DNA of 64,000 bases from Puniceicoccales bacterium Verruco_02 (lineage in GTDB: Bacteria; Verrucomicrobiota; Verrucomicrobiia; Opitutales; Oceanipulchritudinaceae). Every line of letters begins with the position of its first letter. Within the stretch, counting starts at the first letter, position 1. Position numbers and translations under genes: made by a program. The stretch lies in the NCBI GenBank assembly GCA_001604585.1, contig LVBW01000030.1:62755-126754 (forward strand), given 5' to 3'. Below, piece after piece: positions 18,241 to 26,988 of this stretch. The notes below the pieces were generated by a model. That model saw only the letters and a list, made by a program, of their open reading frames with translations. It ran no database searches and had not been told where the DNA came from.

Positions 18241-18328
18241 CAGTTGTGTCTGTGTCAGGGACGTGCAGCGGCGGCAATGGCAAAGCGTGTACGCGCGCTG
18301 CCGGATAGAATGCAGTAAGCAGAAAAGT

Positions 18329-19102
18329 TCAGCGGTTCCATACGCTTGCAGCTTCTGCCGCCCCTATCCAGCCTTCGTCGCCCTGCTCGCTGCGGACGAA
18401 CAGCCATTCGGCATGGCTGCGCAGGACTTTTACGTTTTCGGCGGCTTTGAGGCTGCGGATGCTGCTGGCTTCGGCATCGGGGGCGGAGTGCAGCAGAGTG
18501 GCGGCCCCTGTCACTGTTTGCCACTTGGCTGCAAGGTGCCAGCCGCTCATCCCTGCCGCGCAGGTTGCTAGGAGAAGCAGGGCGGCGAGCGCGGCACTGA
18601 TACTCATCAGCCTGTGTCCGCCGTGCAGCCGGGGCAGAATGAGAAGGGCCAGCAAGGCCCAGCCTGCCGCGGAGGCGGTCCACATCCACGCCTTCATGGG
18701 CACGCGCGTTCCCCAGCTCTCGATACGGCTTGCGACGCGGGTGGCAGGCAGCCCCGCCGCCTGCCTGCATATGGCTAGGTTCAGCGCGGCCTCCGGCTTT
18801 AGCGGGTCGATGGCTCTTGCTCTTTCGTAGGCAAGGGCGGCTCTGCCGTAGTCTCCGGCCCGGAGCAGGGCGTTGCCAAGGTTGAAATGGGCCTCCCAGG
18901 AATGTCCGCCTGTCTCGATGGCTTCGCCGTAGGCTATGGATGCTTTCAGATACAACTCGCGGGCAGCTTCTTCGTCGCTTGTGCCTTCTGCTTGTACGTA
19001 GGCTTCGTTGCCCCGGCTGAAGGCTGCGTTTTCCACCACGGCCGCAGTGGAGTTAACGGTAAGAAGGGCTGTTATTAGTGCGATTAGTGACAGTGTGCGC
19101 AT
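18329..19102 (-). CDS. batE: BatE-like TPR/SH3 membrane protein
   Basis: A 257-residue protein. A signal-anchor (1-20) is followed by TPR-type helices (about 65-115: EAHFNLGNALLRAGDYGRAALAYERA), two membrane helices (about 140-180), then a C-terminal SH3-like segment (ATLLHSAPDAEASSI to EGWIGAAEAA). This is the BatE architecture of the aerotolerance (Bat) operon, whose products are linked to oxygen tolerance or envelope stress in Bacteroides and Leptospira. The gene is 2 bp beyond batD, indicating translational coupling. Confidence 0.75.
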   Translation of the reverse strand: MRTLSLIALITALLTVNSTAAVVENAAFSRGNEAYVQAEGTSDEEAARELYLKASIAYGEAIETGGHSWEAHFNLGNALLRAGDYGRAALAYERARAIDPLKPEAALNLAICRQAAGLPATRVASRIESWGTRVPMKAWMWTASAAGWALLALLILPRLHGGHRLMSISAALAALLLLATCAAGMSGWHLAAKWQTVTGAATLLHSAPDAEASSIRSLKAAENVKVLRSHAEWLFVRSEQGDEGWIGAAEAASVWNR

Positions 19103-19104
19103 TG

Positions 19105-20892
19105 TTATCTGGCTATTAGCCTGTCGTGGATGCTGGCGAGGGTGGCGTACAGGGCGTCTGGCGAGCTGCCGATGGCTCCGTAGCGCAGGGCGTCCATGCC
19201 GTTGAACAGCAGGTTAAGGTCGCGGCGGAGCAGGGCGTCGTCAGTGCCCAGCTTTCTTACTAGGTCGGCGGCACTCACCGTTTCGGGTTGGCGCTCCGGC
19301 TCTGCCGCGGCGTAGGTGTTCTTCAGGCAGATGCGGGCATTTGTGAAGAACTGCTCCATGTGTCCGCCTTGTGCGGCGCGTCTAGCCTTTGCAAGGGCCG
19401 CTGTCGCTACCTTGGTCCTTGTCTTTCGCACTCTGCCGTAGGGGTCTCTCTCGTTCATGCGGCGGCGTAGAGGCAGGGCTATAGACACGGCAAGCAGGGC
19501 GGCGGGAAGTAGCTGCGCAAGCATGAAGAGCGCGTCGCGCTGTGGCGGCAGCAGTGCTCCGTAGGGCGGGGCTTCGTAAAGGAGCACAATGCCGTGCAGA
19601 CCGTCTGCTGCACGAGGGCTGGCTTGTGCTTTGCCAGTCTCCACTCTGCGCGGTGGTGGGGGGAGCGCGCCGGGCACGCTGGCCACGTCCACGCTTTCGC
19701 CAGCGAGAAGCTGCTCCACGTAGCGGCCCGCGCCAGGGTCAAAGTGTGCAATGCGCATGGGCGGCAGCTTCAGCTTTCCGGGGCGCAGCGGAGTTATGAG
19801 ATACTTGAATGTCTTGCTACCTTTCAGGCCAAGCTCGTCGTCCTGACTGGCCTCTTCGCTTGGCGGGTAAACGCGCCAGTTGTCGTCGCCTTCAAATTTC
19901 GGGGCTAGTATCTGGCGCAGTGCTCCTTCTCCCTCCACCTTCAGGATTAGCTCAACAGGTTCGCCCACGCGGCCCTTGTCAGAGCCAAGTTTGCGGCTGA
20001 TGGAAAAGTTACCAATCAGGCCTTCGAATCCTTCGGGTGCCGGACGGGGCAGAGGCAGCACCTCGATGTCCCTGCCTGCGTTGGCGGAGACGGCACGAAG
20101 CGGTGCGCTGATGTCGTCGAGGTCCAGGCTACGCATGTTGCGCATCATTTCCTCCAATGGGTCGGCGCGTCCTCCGATGACTCCGCTCTGGCGGCGGGGT
20201 TGGCGCACGTTGCTGTCGCAGTGGAACTCCATTCTTTCCTGCCCCTGTTTTGTCGCGCTGATGACAAAAGGCACCATGATTTCCATGTAAGAGGTGCTGC
20301 CGCGCATGGCTTTGCCCTGCTTGGCGAGGCGATTGTCCAGAGACTGTGCGAGCAGGTTTTCCGTGCCCTTGAAAACGGGGTTGATGGGCGAGGCCAGGTT
20401 GAGGTCCGAGCGGACTAGGATGCGCAGTTCGGCCCTTGCGCTCTGGCCCGCGTACATGCGCTCCGGGGCGGCGATTTCGACGATCATCGCGTCGTTGCTG
20501 ATGCTGCCGTCTTTTGTGGCGTTTAGCGCGGCGGCGGGGATGCTGACTTTTTCGCCGTCGATAGTGGCCTCGATTTCGGGGATGGTAAAGCGGCCTTCCC
20601 TTGTAGCACGCACCGGGTAGGAATACTGCACCGATGAATCGTAGCTGCCGTTTACAACGCTGACGTTCGAAGACACCGAGGCGTTGTCCAGAATTATGAG
20701 GCCGTCCACCTGGGGTAGGGTCAGCTTGAGCGTTTTTACCGAGCTGCCCTTCACCGTGACTACGTAGCGGCCGTATTCGCCAACGAGCATGTCTTTGGGC
20801 GTGACGGCGCTGGCCACGGCGATGGCATGGCAGATGTTCGCAAGTGCGGCCAGTATGAGCAGCGCGAGTAGAAATGGGGTTCGGGTTCGCAT
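19105..20892 (-). CDS. batD: BatD-like protein (oxygen-tolerance family)
   Basis: A 595-residue envelope protein. An N-terminal signal peptide (RTPFLLALLILAALANICHA) precedes several Ig-like beta domains typical of BatD (VGEYGRYVVTVKG, GRFTIPEIEATIDG, GRVGEPVELILKVEGEGAL), then one membrane helix (about 455-480) and a cytoplasmic helical tail. The ATG at 20892 overlaps the upstream stop as TGATG, a classic coupling arrangement, and gives a better signal peptide than the in-frame ATG at 20919. It probably works with the VWA/TPR protein encoded just upstream. The molecular function of BatD proteins is unknown. Confidence 0.82.
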   Translation of the reverse strand: MRTRTPFLLALLILAALANICHAIAVASAVTPKDMLVGEYGRYVVTVKGSSVKTLKLTLPQVDGLIILDNASVSSNVSVVNGSYDSSVQYSYPVRATREGRFTIPEIEATIDGEKVSIPAAALNATKDGSISNDAMIVEIAAPERMYAGQSARAELRILVRSDLNLASPINPVFKGTENLLAQSLDNRLAKQGKAMRGSTSYMEIMVPFVISATKQGQERMEFHCDSNVRQPRRQSGVIGGRADPLEEMMRNMRSLDLDDISAPLRAVSANAGRDIEVLPLPRPAPEGFEGLIGNFSISRKLGSDKGRVGEPVELILKVEGEGALRQILAPKFEGDDNWRVYPPSEEASQDDELGLKGSKTFKYLITPLRPGKLKLPPMRIAHFDPGAGRYVEQLLAGESVDVASVPGALPPPPRRVETGKAQASPRAADGLHGIVLLYEAPPYGALLPPQRDALFMLAQLLPAALLAVSIALPLRRRMNERDPYGRVRKTRTKVATAALAKARRAAQGGHMEQFFTNARICLKNTYAAAEPERQPETVSAADLVRKLGTDDALLRRDLNLLFNGMDALRYGAIGSSPDALYATLASIHDRLIAR

Positions 20893-23285
20893 CACCAGTC
20901 TTTTCCTGAAGAGTTCCATTTGCGTGGTTCGACCAGCTCTCCGGCTGGGAGGATTTTTTCATCCTGACGGAGCAGGCGCAACAGTTGTTCCGCTTCTTCG
21001 CGGCTCATTTCGCCTTTGGCTTCGGGGCCGGGGCGCTCTGTCTGACTTTGCGCGTTGGCCGTGCTCATCTGTCCGGGCTGTTCGGGGAGGGGCTGCTCTT
21101 TGCCGGGCTGGGCGTTTTGTGCCGCTTCGCTGGCGTGTTCGAGTTTGGAGCTGTCCTCGCCTTCGCGGCGGTCTTCCCCGCGTGCCTCGCTCACGCGGCT
21201 GTGCTCACTGGCAGCCTCTTCCTCTTGCTTGTCCTCGGCCTTTCCTTCGGAGCCTTCGCCGGAGTAGCGCTGCTCTTCTTCATTGGCCTCTTTCTTGTCT
21301 GCCTTGCCCGCGCCTTGGGAAGCTTCTTCACGCTCCTCTTTGGCTTCTTCTTTCTCGACGTCGGCCTCGCCAGCGCCCTTGCCCTCGTCGTTCTTTTCCG
21401 CGTCAGGCTCCGGGGCCTTTTCCTGCTGCTTGCTGGCTGCGTTTTCGCGCTGCGCCTCGCCCGCCTCAGGCTGCTGCCCGCTGTCGGAGTCATTCTCGCC
21501 CTGTTGCGGCTCATGCTGCTGCTCTTCTCCCTGACCGGAATCCTGCCTGTTGGCGGAATTCTGTTCTCCCTGCTGTGGCTGTTGCTGCTGTTGGGCGTCC
21601 TGTTCGCGGCTGTTGCCACCTCTGCCGGACTGTCCCTTCTGCTTGTTGGAATCCTGCTTCGGCTGCTGCTTGTCGCTATTGTCGTTGCCGCCCTGCGGTT
21701 CTTGACTGCCGTCCTGTTGCTGTTTGTCCTGCTGGCCGCTCTTGCCGCTTTTCCCAGCGCCTTGCCCACTCTCGTTCCCCTTGTCGCCCTCCTGACTTTC
21801 GTCCTCGGGCTGCTCCTCTTGGCTGTCCTCCTTGTCCTCCTGGGGCGGGGGATTGCGGCGGGTTTCTGGCTTGTTCAATTCCTTGAGCAGTGCTTTCACA
21901 CGCTCGTAGCTCTTGCGCACAGCTTCGCTGCCGGGGTCTGCGCTTAGGGCTTTTTCCAAGTGGGCTTTGGCGTTCTCAAGCTCTGCTACTGCCGCGGCCT
22001 TGTTTTCGGGGCTGGAGTAATCAGTGCCGTCCTTGGGGAGAGTTTGCAGCACCTTTGCAAGTTTTGCCGCACCGGCGTTACCTTCGGCACGCTGGGCCAA
22101 TGCGCCGGGCCTGCCACCATTAAGCTCAAGGGCGCGTTCAAAGCACTCCGCCGCCGCGGCGTAGTCCCCTCTGTTGTAGAGGCTTACTCCTTGATTGTAG
22201 GTCTCTATCGCGATAGGGGCCTGCGCGGGCGCGGCCCTTGCGCTATCCGGGGCGGCTGGCAATAGAAATAGGGCAAGGAGGATGGCGGGCAGCGTGGACG
22301 GGGCGGGCCTGCGCCGTGCCGGCGGAAGCAGGGACTCTGCCACAAGCAGTGCTATGGCAAGGGCGAGGGGCCAGCGGTAGCGGATTATAGGTTCGCGTAT
22401 GCTGCCAGTCTCGCGGCTCTTGGCCATATCGTCGTCTATTGCCTCGCGAAAGCGCGTCAAGAGTGCCCCGCTGTCCACAGTTTCATAAAAGCCGCCGCTT
22501 GCCGCCGCTATCGCCATCAGGTCCGCGCTTTCGAGGCGGCTCACAACGGGTCTGCCCCCGGCGTCGCGGGTGTAGCCGCTGCCCTTGTCGGGGGATTCTG
22601 GCACGGGCGCTCCCTCGGGCGTAGCGCATCCAACAGTGATTATGGTGATGCCGGGGGACTGGCGGGCTTCCTTCAGGCCGTTGCCTTCGAGATCCTCGCC
22701 GTCGCTCAGAATTACCAGCACCTTCTTGCCCTCGCTCTGGCCAAAGGCGGCTCTGGCCTCTGCAATGGCGTCGGCAAGGCTTGTCCCCAAGCTGGGCACC
22801 GAGCGGGTGTCGGTGGCTGCGAGGCTTTGCACAAGCGCGGAGCGGTCCAGCGTGAGGGGGCATTGCAGGAAGGCCTCGCGCGAGAAGGGGATAAGTCCCG
22901 CGCGGTTGCCCGGAGCGGCGTCCAGCATGTCCTGCACAGCCAGCTTTGCACGGGTGAGGCGGTCGGGCACAAGGTCGCTGCACAACATGCTGCGCGACAC
23001 GTCGATGGCAAAGAGTATGTCCGCCCCCTTGCCTTGGATCTCGCGTATGCGGTAGCCGTAGCTTGGCTGGGCAAGCGCCAAAACAAGGGCGGTTGCTGCG
23101 GTCAGTATCAAGATATGCCTGAGCACTCGGGGCCAGAGCGCGGCCTGATCAAGTATGGGCAGCAGGCGGGCGCTTGCAAGGCGGCGCATTCGGCGCGCAA
23201 CGCTCCGCTCCCCCGCCAGAAAGACGAGGGAGAATAGGGGAAGGGCTGCCAAGAGCCAAAGCCATGACGGGTTTTCCAGACGCAT
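20892..23285 (-). CDS. BatB-BatC fusion: VWA domain, TPR and long Gln/Glu/Gly-rich tail
   Basis: A 797-residue protein. Two N-terminal membrane helices (9-25, 55-73) flank the usual BatB start. A von Willebrand A domain follows, with MIDAS motif DVSRSM (95-100) and VILSDGEDLEGNG. A third membrane segment lies near 315-350. TPR repeats occupy about 355-455 (YNQGVSLYNRGDYAAAAECFERA). The remaining ~330 residues are very low complexity and highly charged (Gln, Glu, Lys, Ser, Gly, Asp). BatB and BatC are usually separate proteins; here they are one chain. The gene is coupled to batD. The first ATG fits the conserved N-terminus NPSWLWLLAALPL. Confidence 0.82.
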   Translation of the reverse strand: MRLENPSWLWLLAALPLFSLVFLAGERSVARRMRRLASARLLPILDQAALWPRVLRHILILTAATALVLALAQPSYGYRIREIQGKGADILFAIDVSRSMLCSDLVPDRLTRAKLAVQDMLDAAPGNRAGLIPFSREAFLQCPLTLDRSALVQSLAATDTRSVPSLGTSLADAIAEARAAFGQSEGKKVLVILSDGEDLEGNGLKEARQSPGITIITVGCATPEGAPVPESPDKGSGYTRDAGGRPVVSRLESADLMAIAAASGGFYETVDSGALLTRFREAIDDDMAKSRETGSIREPIIRYRWPLALAIALLVAESLLPPARRRPAPSTLPAILLALFLLPAAPDSARAAPAQAPIAIETYNQGVSLYNRGDYAAAAECFERALELNGGRPGALAQRAEGNAGAAKLAKVLQTLPKDGTDYSSPENKAAAVAELENAKAHLEKALSADPGSEAVRKSYERVKALLKELNKPETRRNPPPQEDKEDSQEEQPEDESQEGDKGNESGQGAGKSGKSGQQDKQQQDGSQEPQGGNDNSDKQQPKQDSNKQKGQSGRGGNSREQDAQQQQQPQQGEQNSANRQDSGQGEEQQHEPQQGENDSDSGQQPEAGEAQRENAASKQQEKAPEPDAEKNDEGKGAGEADVEKEEAKEEREEASQGAGKADKKEANEEEQRYSGEGSEGKAEDKQEEEAASEHSRVSEARGEDRREGEDSSKLEHASEAAQNAQPGKEQPLPEQPGQMSTANAQSQTERPGPEAKGEMSREEAEQLLRLLRQDEKILPAGELVEPRKWNSSGKDW

Positions 23286-23335
23286 TCCGGTCCCTGTTAT
23301 GACTTGCGTCGTTCCAAATGGTTTCGCATCGCAGG

Positions 23336-24292
23336 CTAGGCTTTTTCGGAGCCGTCCGCCGCGAAGTGCGAGATGAGCGCCCCGGCCACAAGGCAGAGCG
23401 CGGCCAGCAGCGCGTCCAGAGGTTCGCGGGGAAGGCCGGGGTTAAGCGCCACAACGGAGCCACCAACAAGGCCCAGTATCAGGGCATGGGTGAGGCTCGG
23501 GAACCTGTGCAGGGCCAGCTCGATAAGCTTTGCAAAGACCAGTACGCCCAGTCCCGCCATCGCAGCGACGATGCAGAGGATTTTAATCGCCACTAGCGCC
23601 GCCTGTGCAGAGGGGCCTAGCGCGGCGTTGGAGAAGATGCCCCTTGCCAGTTCCGCAAGGCTCTGCGGGTCCAGCGCGTGCAGGGCCACGATGACCGTGT
23701 AATACTTGCCAAGAAGAAGCAGAACGAGCGATCCGGACACTCCGGGTACTATCATCGCCGCTCCTGCGGAAAAGCCGCACACGCCAAGAGTTGCGTAGTC
23801 CGGGTTGGCCAGTTCCGCAGGGATGCCTTCCGCCTCTGCCTGTGCCTCCACCATCGCGCTGGCACCGGCCTTGGCCTCCTCCTTGCGGGCAGGGTCGCCA
23901 AGGGCTAGTACGGCCAGCAGGCCGATGGCAAGAACGGCCATTTCCGCCCCGCGCAGCTTCTTCAGCCCGCCCATGCGCAGCACCGGGGGCAGAGAGCCGA
24001 GGATTAGGCCCATGAAGAGCATCATCGTCGCCGCGCGCTGCTCTTCGAGCGCCCACTTGAGCACTTCGCCAAAGCCCTTTATGCCGACAATGGCACCAAT
24101 GAAGAGTATGCCAAGGAACAGGATGTGGCGTAGCCTTCCCCCGTCTTTGCCGCTTAGCACTCCGCCTATGGAGCCAATCATGCGCTCGTATATGCCTAGG
24201 ACGACGGCCATTGTGCCACCGGATACGCCGGGTATGATGTTGGCGATTCCGATTGCCACGCCCTTTAGCAGTAGAAAGAGTTTTTCCTTCAT
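23336..24292 (-). CDS. popT: DUF368 family, PopT-type undecaprenyl-phosphate translocase
   Basis: A 318-residue polytopic membrane protein. It has the DUF368 duplication: the first half motif GVAIGIANIIPGVSGGTMA (about 10-28) is echoed by SAGAAMIVPGVSGSLVLLLLGK in the second half. This family is reported to recycle undecaprenyl phosphate across the inner membrane for cell-wall and glycan synthesis. A charged, Ala/Glu-rich insert (about 150-185) joins the halves. The ATG at 24292 is preferred over the in-frame ATG at 24307. It precedes the Bat operon by 50 bp on the same strand and may be its first gene. Confidence 0.85.
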   Translation of the reverse strand: MKEKLFLLLKGVAIGIANIIPGVSGGTMAVVLGIYERMIGSIGGVLSGKDGGRLRHILFLGILFIGAIVGIKGFGEVLKWALEEQRAATMMLFMGLILGSLPPVLRMGGLKKLRGAEMAVLAIGLLAVLALGDPARKEEAKAGASAMVEAQAEAEGIPAELANPDYATLGVCGFSAGAAMIVPGVSGSLVLLLLGKYYTVIVALHALDPQSLAELARGIFSNAALGPSAQAALVAIKILCIVAAMAGLGVLVFAKLIELALHRFPSLTHALILGLVGGSVVALNPGLPREPLDALLAALCLVAGALISHFAADGSEKA

Positions 24293-24537
24293 GAGTGTCC
24301 CAATCACTCATGGAAAAGGGGGCGTCAGGCAACCTCATTCGCAAAGAGTCACCTCTTCGGAAGCTGTCTGGAGCTGACTTTCTGACCCACATTCCCGAAT
24401 TACGCACTTTTTGTTTGCAACGGTTCGCAGGCGGGCTATTACGGACCTTTTCCCATCGCTACAGAGCCAGCAGGAGCTGTTATGGGTGGGGTCGAACTCC
24501 TTTCAGGTCTTTTCGCAATTCTTCCGTCATAGAGCAT

Positions 24538-25248
24538 ATGAAGCAGCTCAATCTCAAGGTATCCGCCCGTGAACAGAGCGGCAGCGCCGCTTCCAAGCGC
24601 GCACGCAGCGGTGGTCTCATTCCGGCCGTCCTCTATGGACCCAACGGCACACGCAACCTCGCTATCGAGAATGCGGAGTTCCGCAAGCTCTGGAAGCAGG
24701 TCGCCGGGCGCACGGCTCTTATCGAGCTTGTCGAAGAGGGCAAGGAAGCCAATTCCCTTTCCATCATTCAGGAGATCCAGCGCAACTCCCGCACGGACGA
24801 CTTCGTGCATATCGACTTCAAGGAGATTCTACGCGGCCGCGACATGTATGCCAGCATCTCCGTGCGCACCACGGGCGATGCCTTCGGTGTTCGCAACGAG
24901 GGTGCAATGATCGAACAGCACCGCCACGATGTGGAAATCCGCTGCCGTCCGCGCCACCTGCCCGAGTATGTCGAGGTTGATGTGACGAACATGAAAGCCG
25001 GCGACTCCATCAAGGTCAAGGACCTGCCCGCCCTCGAAGGCGTGACCTACCTGACCGACGCCGAAGTGGTCGTTGTTAGCTGCGTTGTGGAGAAGGTTGT
25101 CGAGGAAGCACCTGCCGAGGGTGATGCCGCAGCAGCCCCAGCCGCCCCTGCAAAGGGTGCCCCTGCCGCCAAGGCCGCGCCCGCCAAGGCCGCTGCTCCT
25201 GCAAAGGCAGCACCCGCCAAGGCCGCCCCTGCCAAGGGCAAGAAGTAG
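24538..25248 (+). CDS. rplY: Ribosomal protein bL25 (CTC form)
   Basis: A 236-residue 5S-rRNA-binding large-subunit protein of the long TL5/CTC type. The L25 domain (1-95, QLNLKVSAREQSGSAASKRA, GLIPAVLYGPNG, FVHIDFKEI) is followed by the beta domain (about 96-185). The C-terminal ~50 residues are a low-complexity Ala/Pro/Lys tail of repeated APAKAA units, likely a basic RNA-binding extension. The ATG at 24538 gives the family N-terminus; an 81-residue upstream extension of the frame is not plausible. The 245-bp gap before it shares the divergent region with the popT-type gene; no gene is seen there. Confidence 0.92.
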   Translation: MKQLNLKVSAREQSGSAASKRARSGGLIPAVLYGPNGTRNLAIENAEFRKLWKQVAGRTALIELVEEGKEANSLSIIQEIQRNSRTDDFVHIDFKEILRGRDMYASISVRTTGDAFGVRNEGAMIEQHRHDVEIRCRPRHLPEYVEVDVTNMKAGDSIKVKDLPALEGVTYLTDAEVVVVSCVVEKVVEEAPAEGDAAAAPAAPAKGAPAAKAAPAKAAAPAKAAPAKAAPAKGKK

Positions 25249-25278
25249 GCATCATTGGTTCGTAAGCATTTTTCAATC

Positions 25279-25309
25279 AAGCGGCGCATCCTCCAAGGGT
25301 GCGCCGCTT
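25279..25309. terminator. Convergent hairpin terminator between rplY and the DMT gene
   Basis: AAGCGGCGCA (25279-25288) and TGCGCCGCTT (25300-25309) form a 10-bp stem with an 11-nt loop. It lies between convergent genes and probably ends transcripts from both sides; T-richness is modest on the plus strand and better on the minus strand (GATTGAAAAA region). Confidence 0.65.
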
Positions 25310-25360
25310 CATTATGCACCGTCCATGCGCAGGGCGTTTTGCCCTTCGGACAGTCGCGCC

Positions 25361-26236
25361 CTATGCTCTGCCGCTGCCATTTCCGCTCTTCCGGCCACCG
25401 GCCAGAACCACGCCTAGTAGCATAACCGCGCTGCCTACAATGAGGCTTGGCCAGTGCCCGGCCTTCTCGCCAAAGAGCAGTATGCTTACAACGACGGCCA
25501 TCGGCACCTTAAGATTGGACACTGCGGCCAGCATCCCCGTGCTCACCTTTGTTGAGCCGATGTTCCACCAGAATAGGCAAAGGCCCGAGGACACCGAACC
25601 CATGTAGAGAAGCGCCGCCCACTGGCGCGCTGTGATGGTGCTGACCTCGCCCAGCGAGCCGTTGTAGAGACTGAAAAGCCCGGTGAAAAGTGCCGCGCCG
25701 CTGAAGAGCAGGGCGAATACGTGGCTGTCCTTCTGTTCTGGAGCTTGTGCACGCAGGGTGCGGTAGTAGAGCAGTCCGATTGCAAAGCAGATGTCGGACC
25801 CCTGCACGAGCAGGCAGCCGCGAAGCGAACCAGCGTCGGTCATTTTCCCATGCGTCATGACAAGTCCCGCCCCGAGAGCCGCGAAAACGGCTGCCAGAAG
25901 GAACAGTGGGTCCATACGCCTCTTCCACAAGCCGTCGAAGATGACCAAGTAGATGGGCGTCATGAGGGTCATCAGCGCCACCTGCCAGCCGCTAAGATAT
26001 GCGTAAGAGGCGTTGAGCAGCATGTACATAAGCCCGTATTGCAGGGCGCCTACAAGGGCGAAGCGAAGGCTGGTACCGCGGGTCAGTTTGCCGGGGCGCA
26101 AGAAGGGCAGGAATATGAATAGGGCCAGCGTAAGGCGGAGGAATGCCGTCAGGTCGGCGTCGAGCATGGATAGCTCGCTCTTGAAAATGGCGAAGGACGC
26201 GCTCCAGATGAGTGAGACGGCTATAAGGTATGGCAC
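25361..26236 (-). CDS. EamA/DMT-superfamily transporter
   Basis: A 291-residue membrane protein with ten predicted helices arranged as two EamA repeats (about 1-130 and 148-285). Repeat starts are LIAVSLIWSASFAIFKSE and GCLLVQGSDICFAIGLLYY; the end IVGSAVMLLGVVLAGG is typical. DMT carriers of this kind export or import metabolites such as amino acids. Substrate cannot be inferred. The gene is isolated, convergent with rplY. Confidence 0.85.
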   Translation of the reverse strand: MPYLIAVSLIWSASFAIFKSELSMLDADLTAFLRLTLALFIFLPFLRPGKLTRGTSLRFALVGALQYGLMYMLLNASYAYLSGWQVALMTLMTPIYLVIFDGLWKRRMDPLFLLAAVFAALGAGLVMTHGKMTDAGSLRGCLLVQGSDICFAIGLLYYRTLRAQAPEQKDSHVFALLFSGAALFTGLFSLYNGSLGEVSTITARQWAALLYMGSVSSGLCLFWWNIGSTKVSTGMLAAVSNLKVPMAVVVSILLFGEKAGHWPSLIVGSAVMLLGVVLAGGRKSGNGSGRA

Positions 26237-26421
26237 GCGCTGATGCTAGTACGGGGCTAGCACTGTGCAATCACTTAACTTGGGGAATCTTACGGTTCCA
26301 AGACTGCTCTACACTTGCAACACGATCTGGTATGCGGGCCGAGTGCCTGTGCGAAGGCGAAACAGATGGCTTCATTTTCGCGCAGCATGTGTTTGTTTAT
26401 CCTCTGTAATGTCGATGTAAT

Positions 26422-26940
26422 ATGCGTTTCACTTTTGGAAAGGAATACAAGCTGGGAGCAATTCTGTCAGTCGCAGCACTGGCACTGTCGGGCATGTCCG
26501 CGACGGATGCACAGGCACTTGTCATCAGCCCAATGAATACTGAGGGTGCCGCGTTCGTGTACGCGGCCCAGCCCGAGCAGGGTATTGCCTGTCTTCGCCT
26601 GCGCATAGATCCTGCCGACAATGTGGAGCTGTTGGAGACTATCTTCGCAGGAGGTAGCTGGCAGGATACGCGCCGACAACCCATCGGCCCGCGCTTCTAT
26701 TTCGTTGTGAAGGACTCTTCGGGGCTTGTCTTGGCCAGTGGGTTCAGGAACGACCCGAGGGGCATGAAGCCGGGCAACAGCAAGGTTGAGTTTCTCCTCA
26801 CGGTTCCTTTTCAAGCCGACACAAGCACCGTGGAGCTGTACCGCGTAAGTTACGAAAGCGCAGGCCGCGAAGACTACGATCGCCAATACAGGTTGCTGGC
26901 CAGCTTCGACATCTCCGATAATAGCTACGCGAAGAGGTAG
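26422..26940 (+). CDS. Small secreted protein of unknown function
   Basis: A 172-residue protein with a good signal peptide (1-32, KLGAILSVAALALSG, cleavage near TDAQA). The mature part is a predicted all-beta domain with strands such as GPRFYFVVKDSSG, SKVEFLLTVPF and TVELYRVSYES, and no cysteine pair or enzyme motif that I recognise. It begins at an ATG with no strong Shine-Dalgarno sequence and stands alone between the DMT gene and dapB. It resembles small periplasmic or surface beta-sandwich proteins, but I cannot name a family. Confidence 0.6.
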   Translation: MRFTFGKEYKLGAILSVAALALSGMSATDAQALVISPMNTEGAAFVYAAQPEQGIACLRLRIDPADNVELLETIFAGGSWQDTRRQPIGPRFYFVVKDSSGLVLASGFRNDPRGMKPGNSKVEFLLTVPFQADTSTVELYRVSYESAGREDYDRQYRLLASFDISDNSYAKR

Positions 26941-26988
26941 GGCTGACAAGGCGTCCGCCATCATGGCCAGTCCTTCGTTCCTCTATTT

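Noticed and set aside
20985..21947. 320-codon plus-strand ORF opposite the BatC low-complexity region
   Set aside because: It is Leu/Phe/Ala-rich only because it is the complement of Gln/Glu/Lys codons; no start signal or domain is seen.
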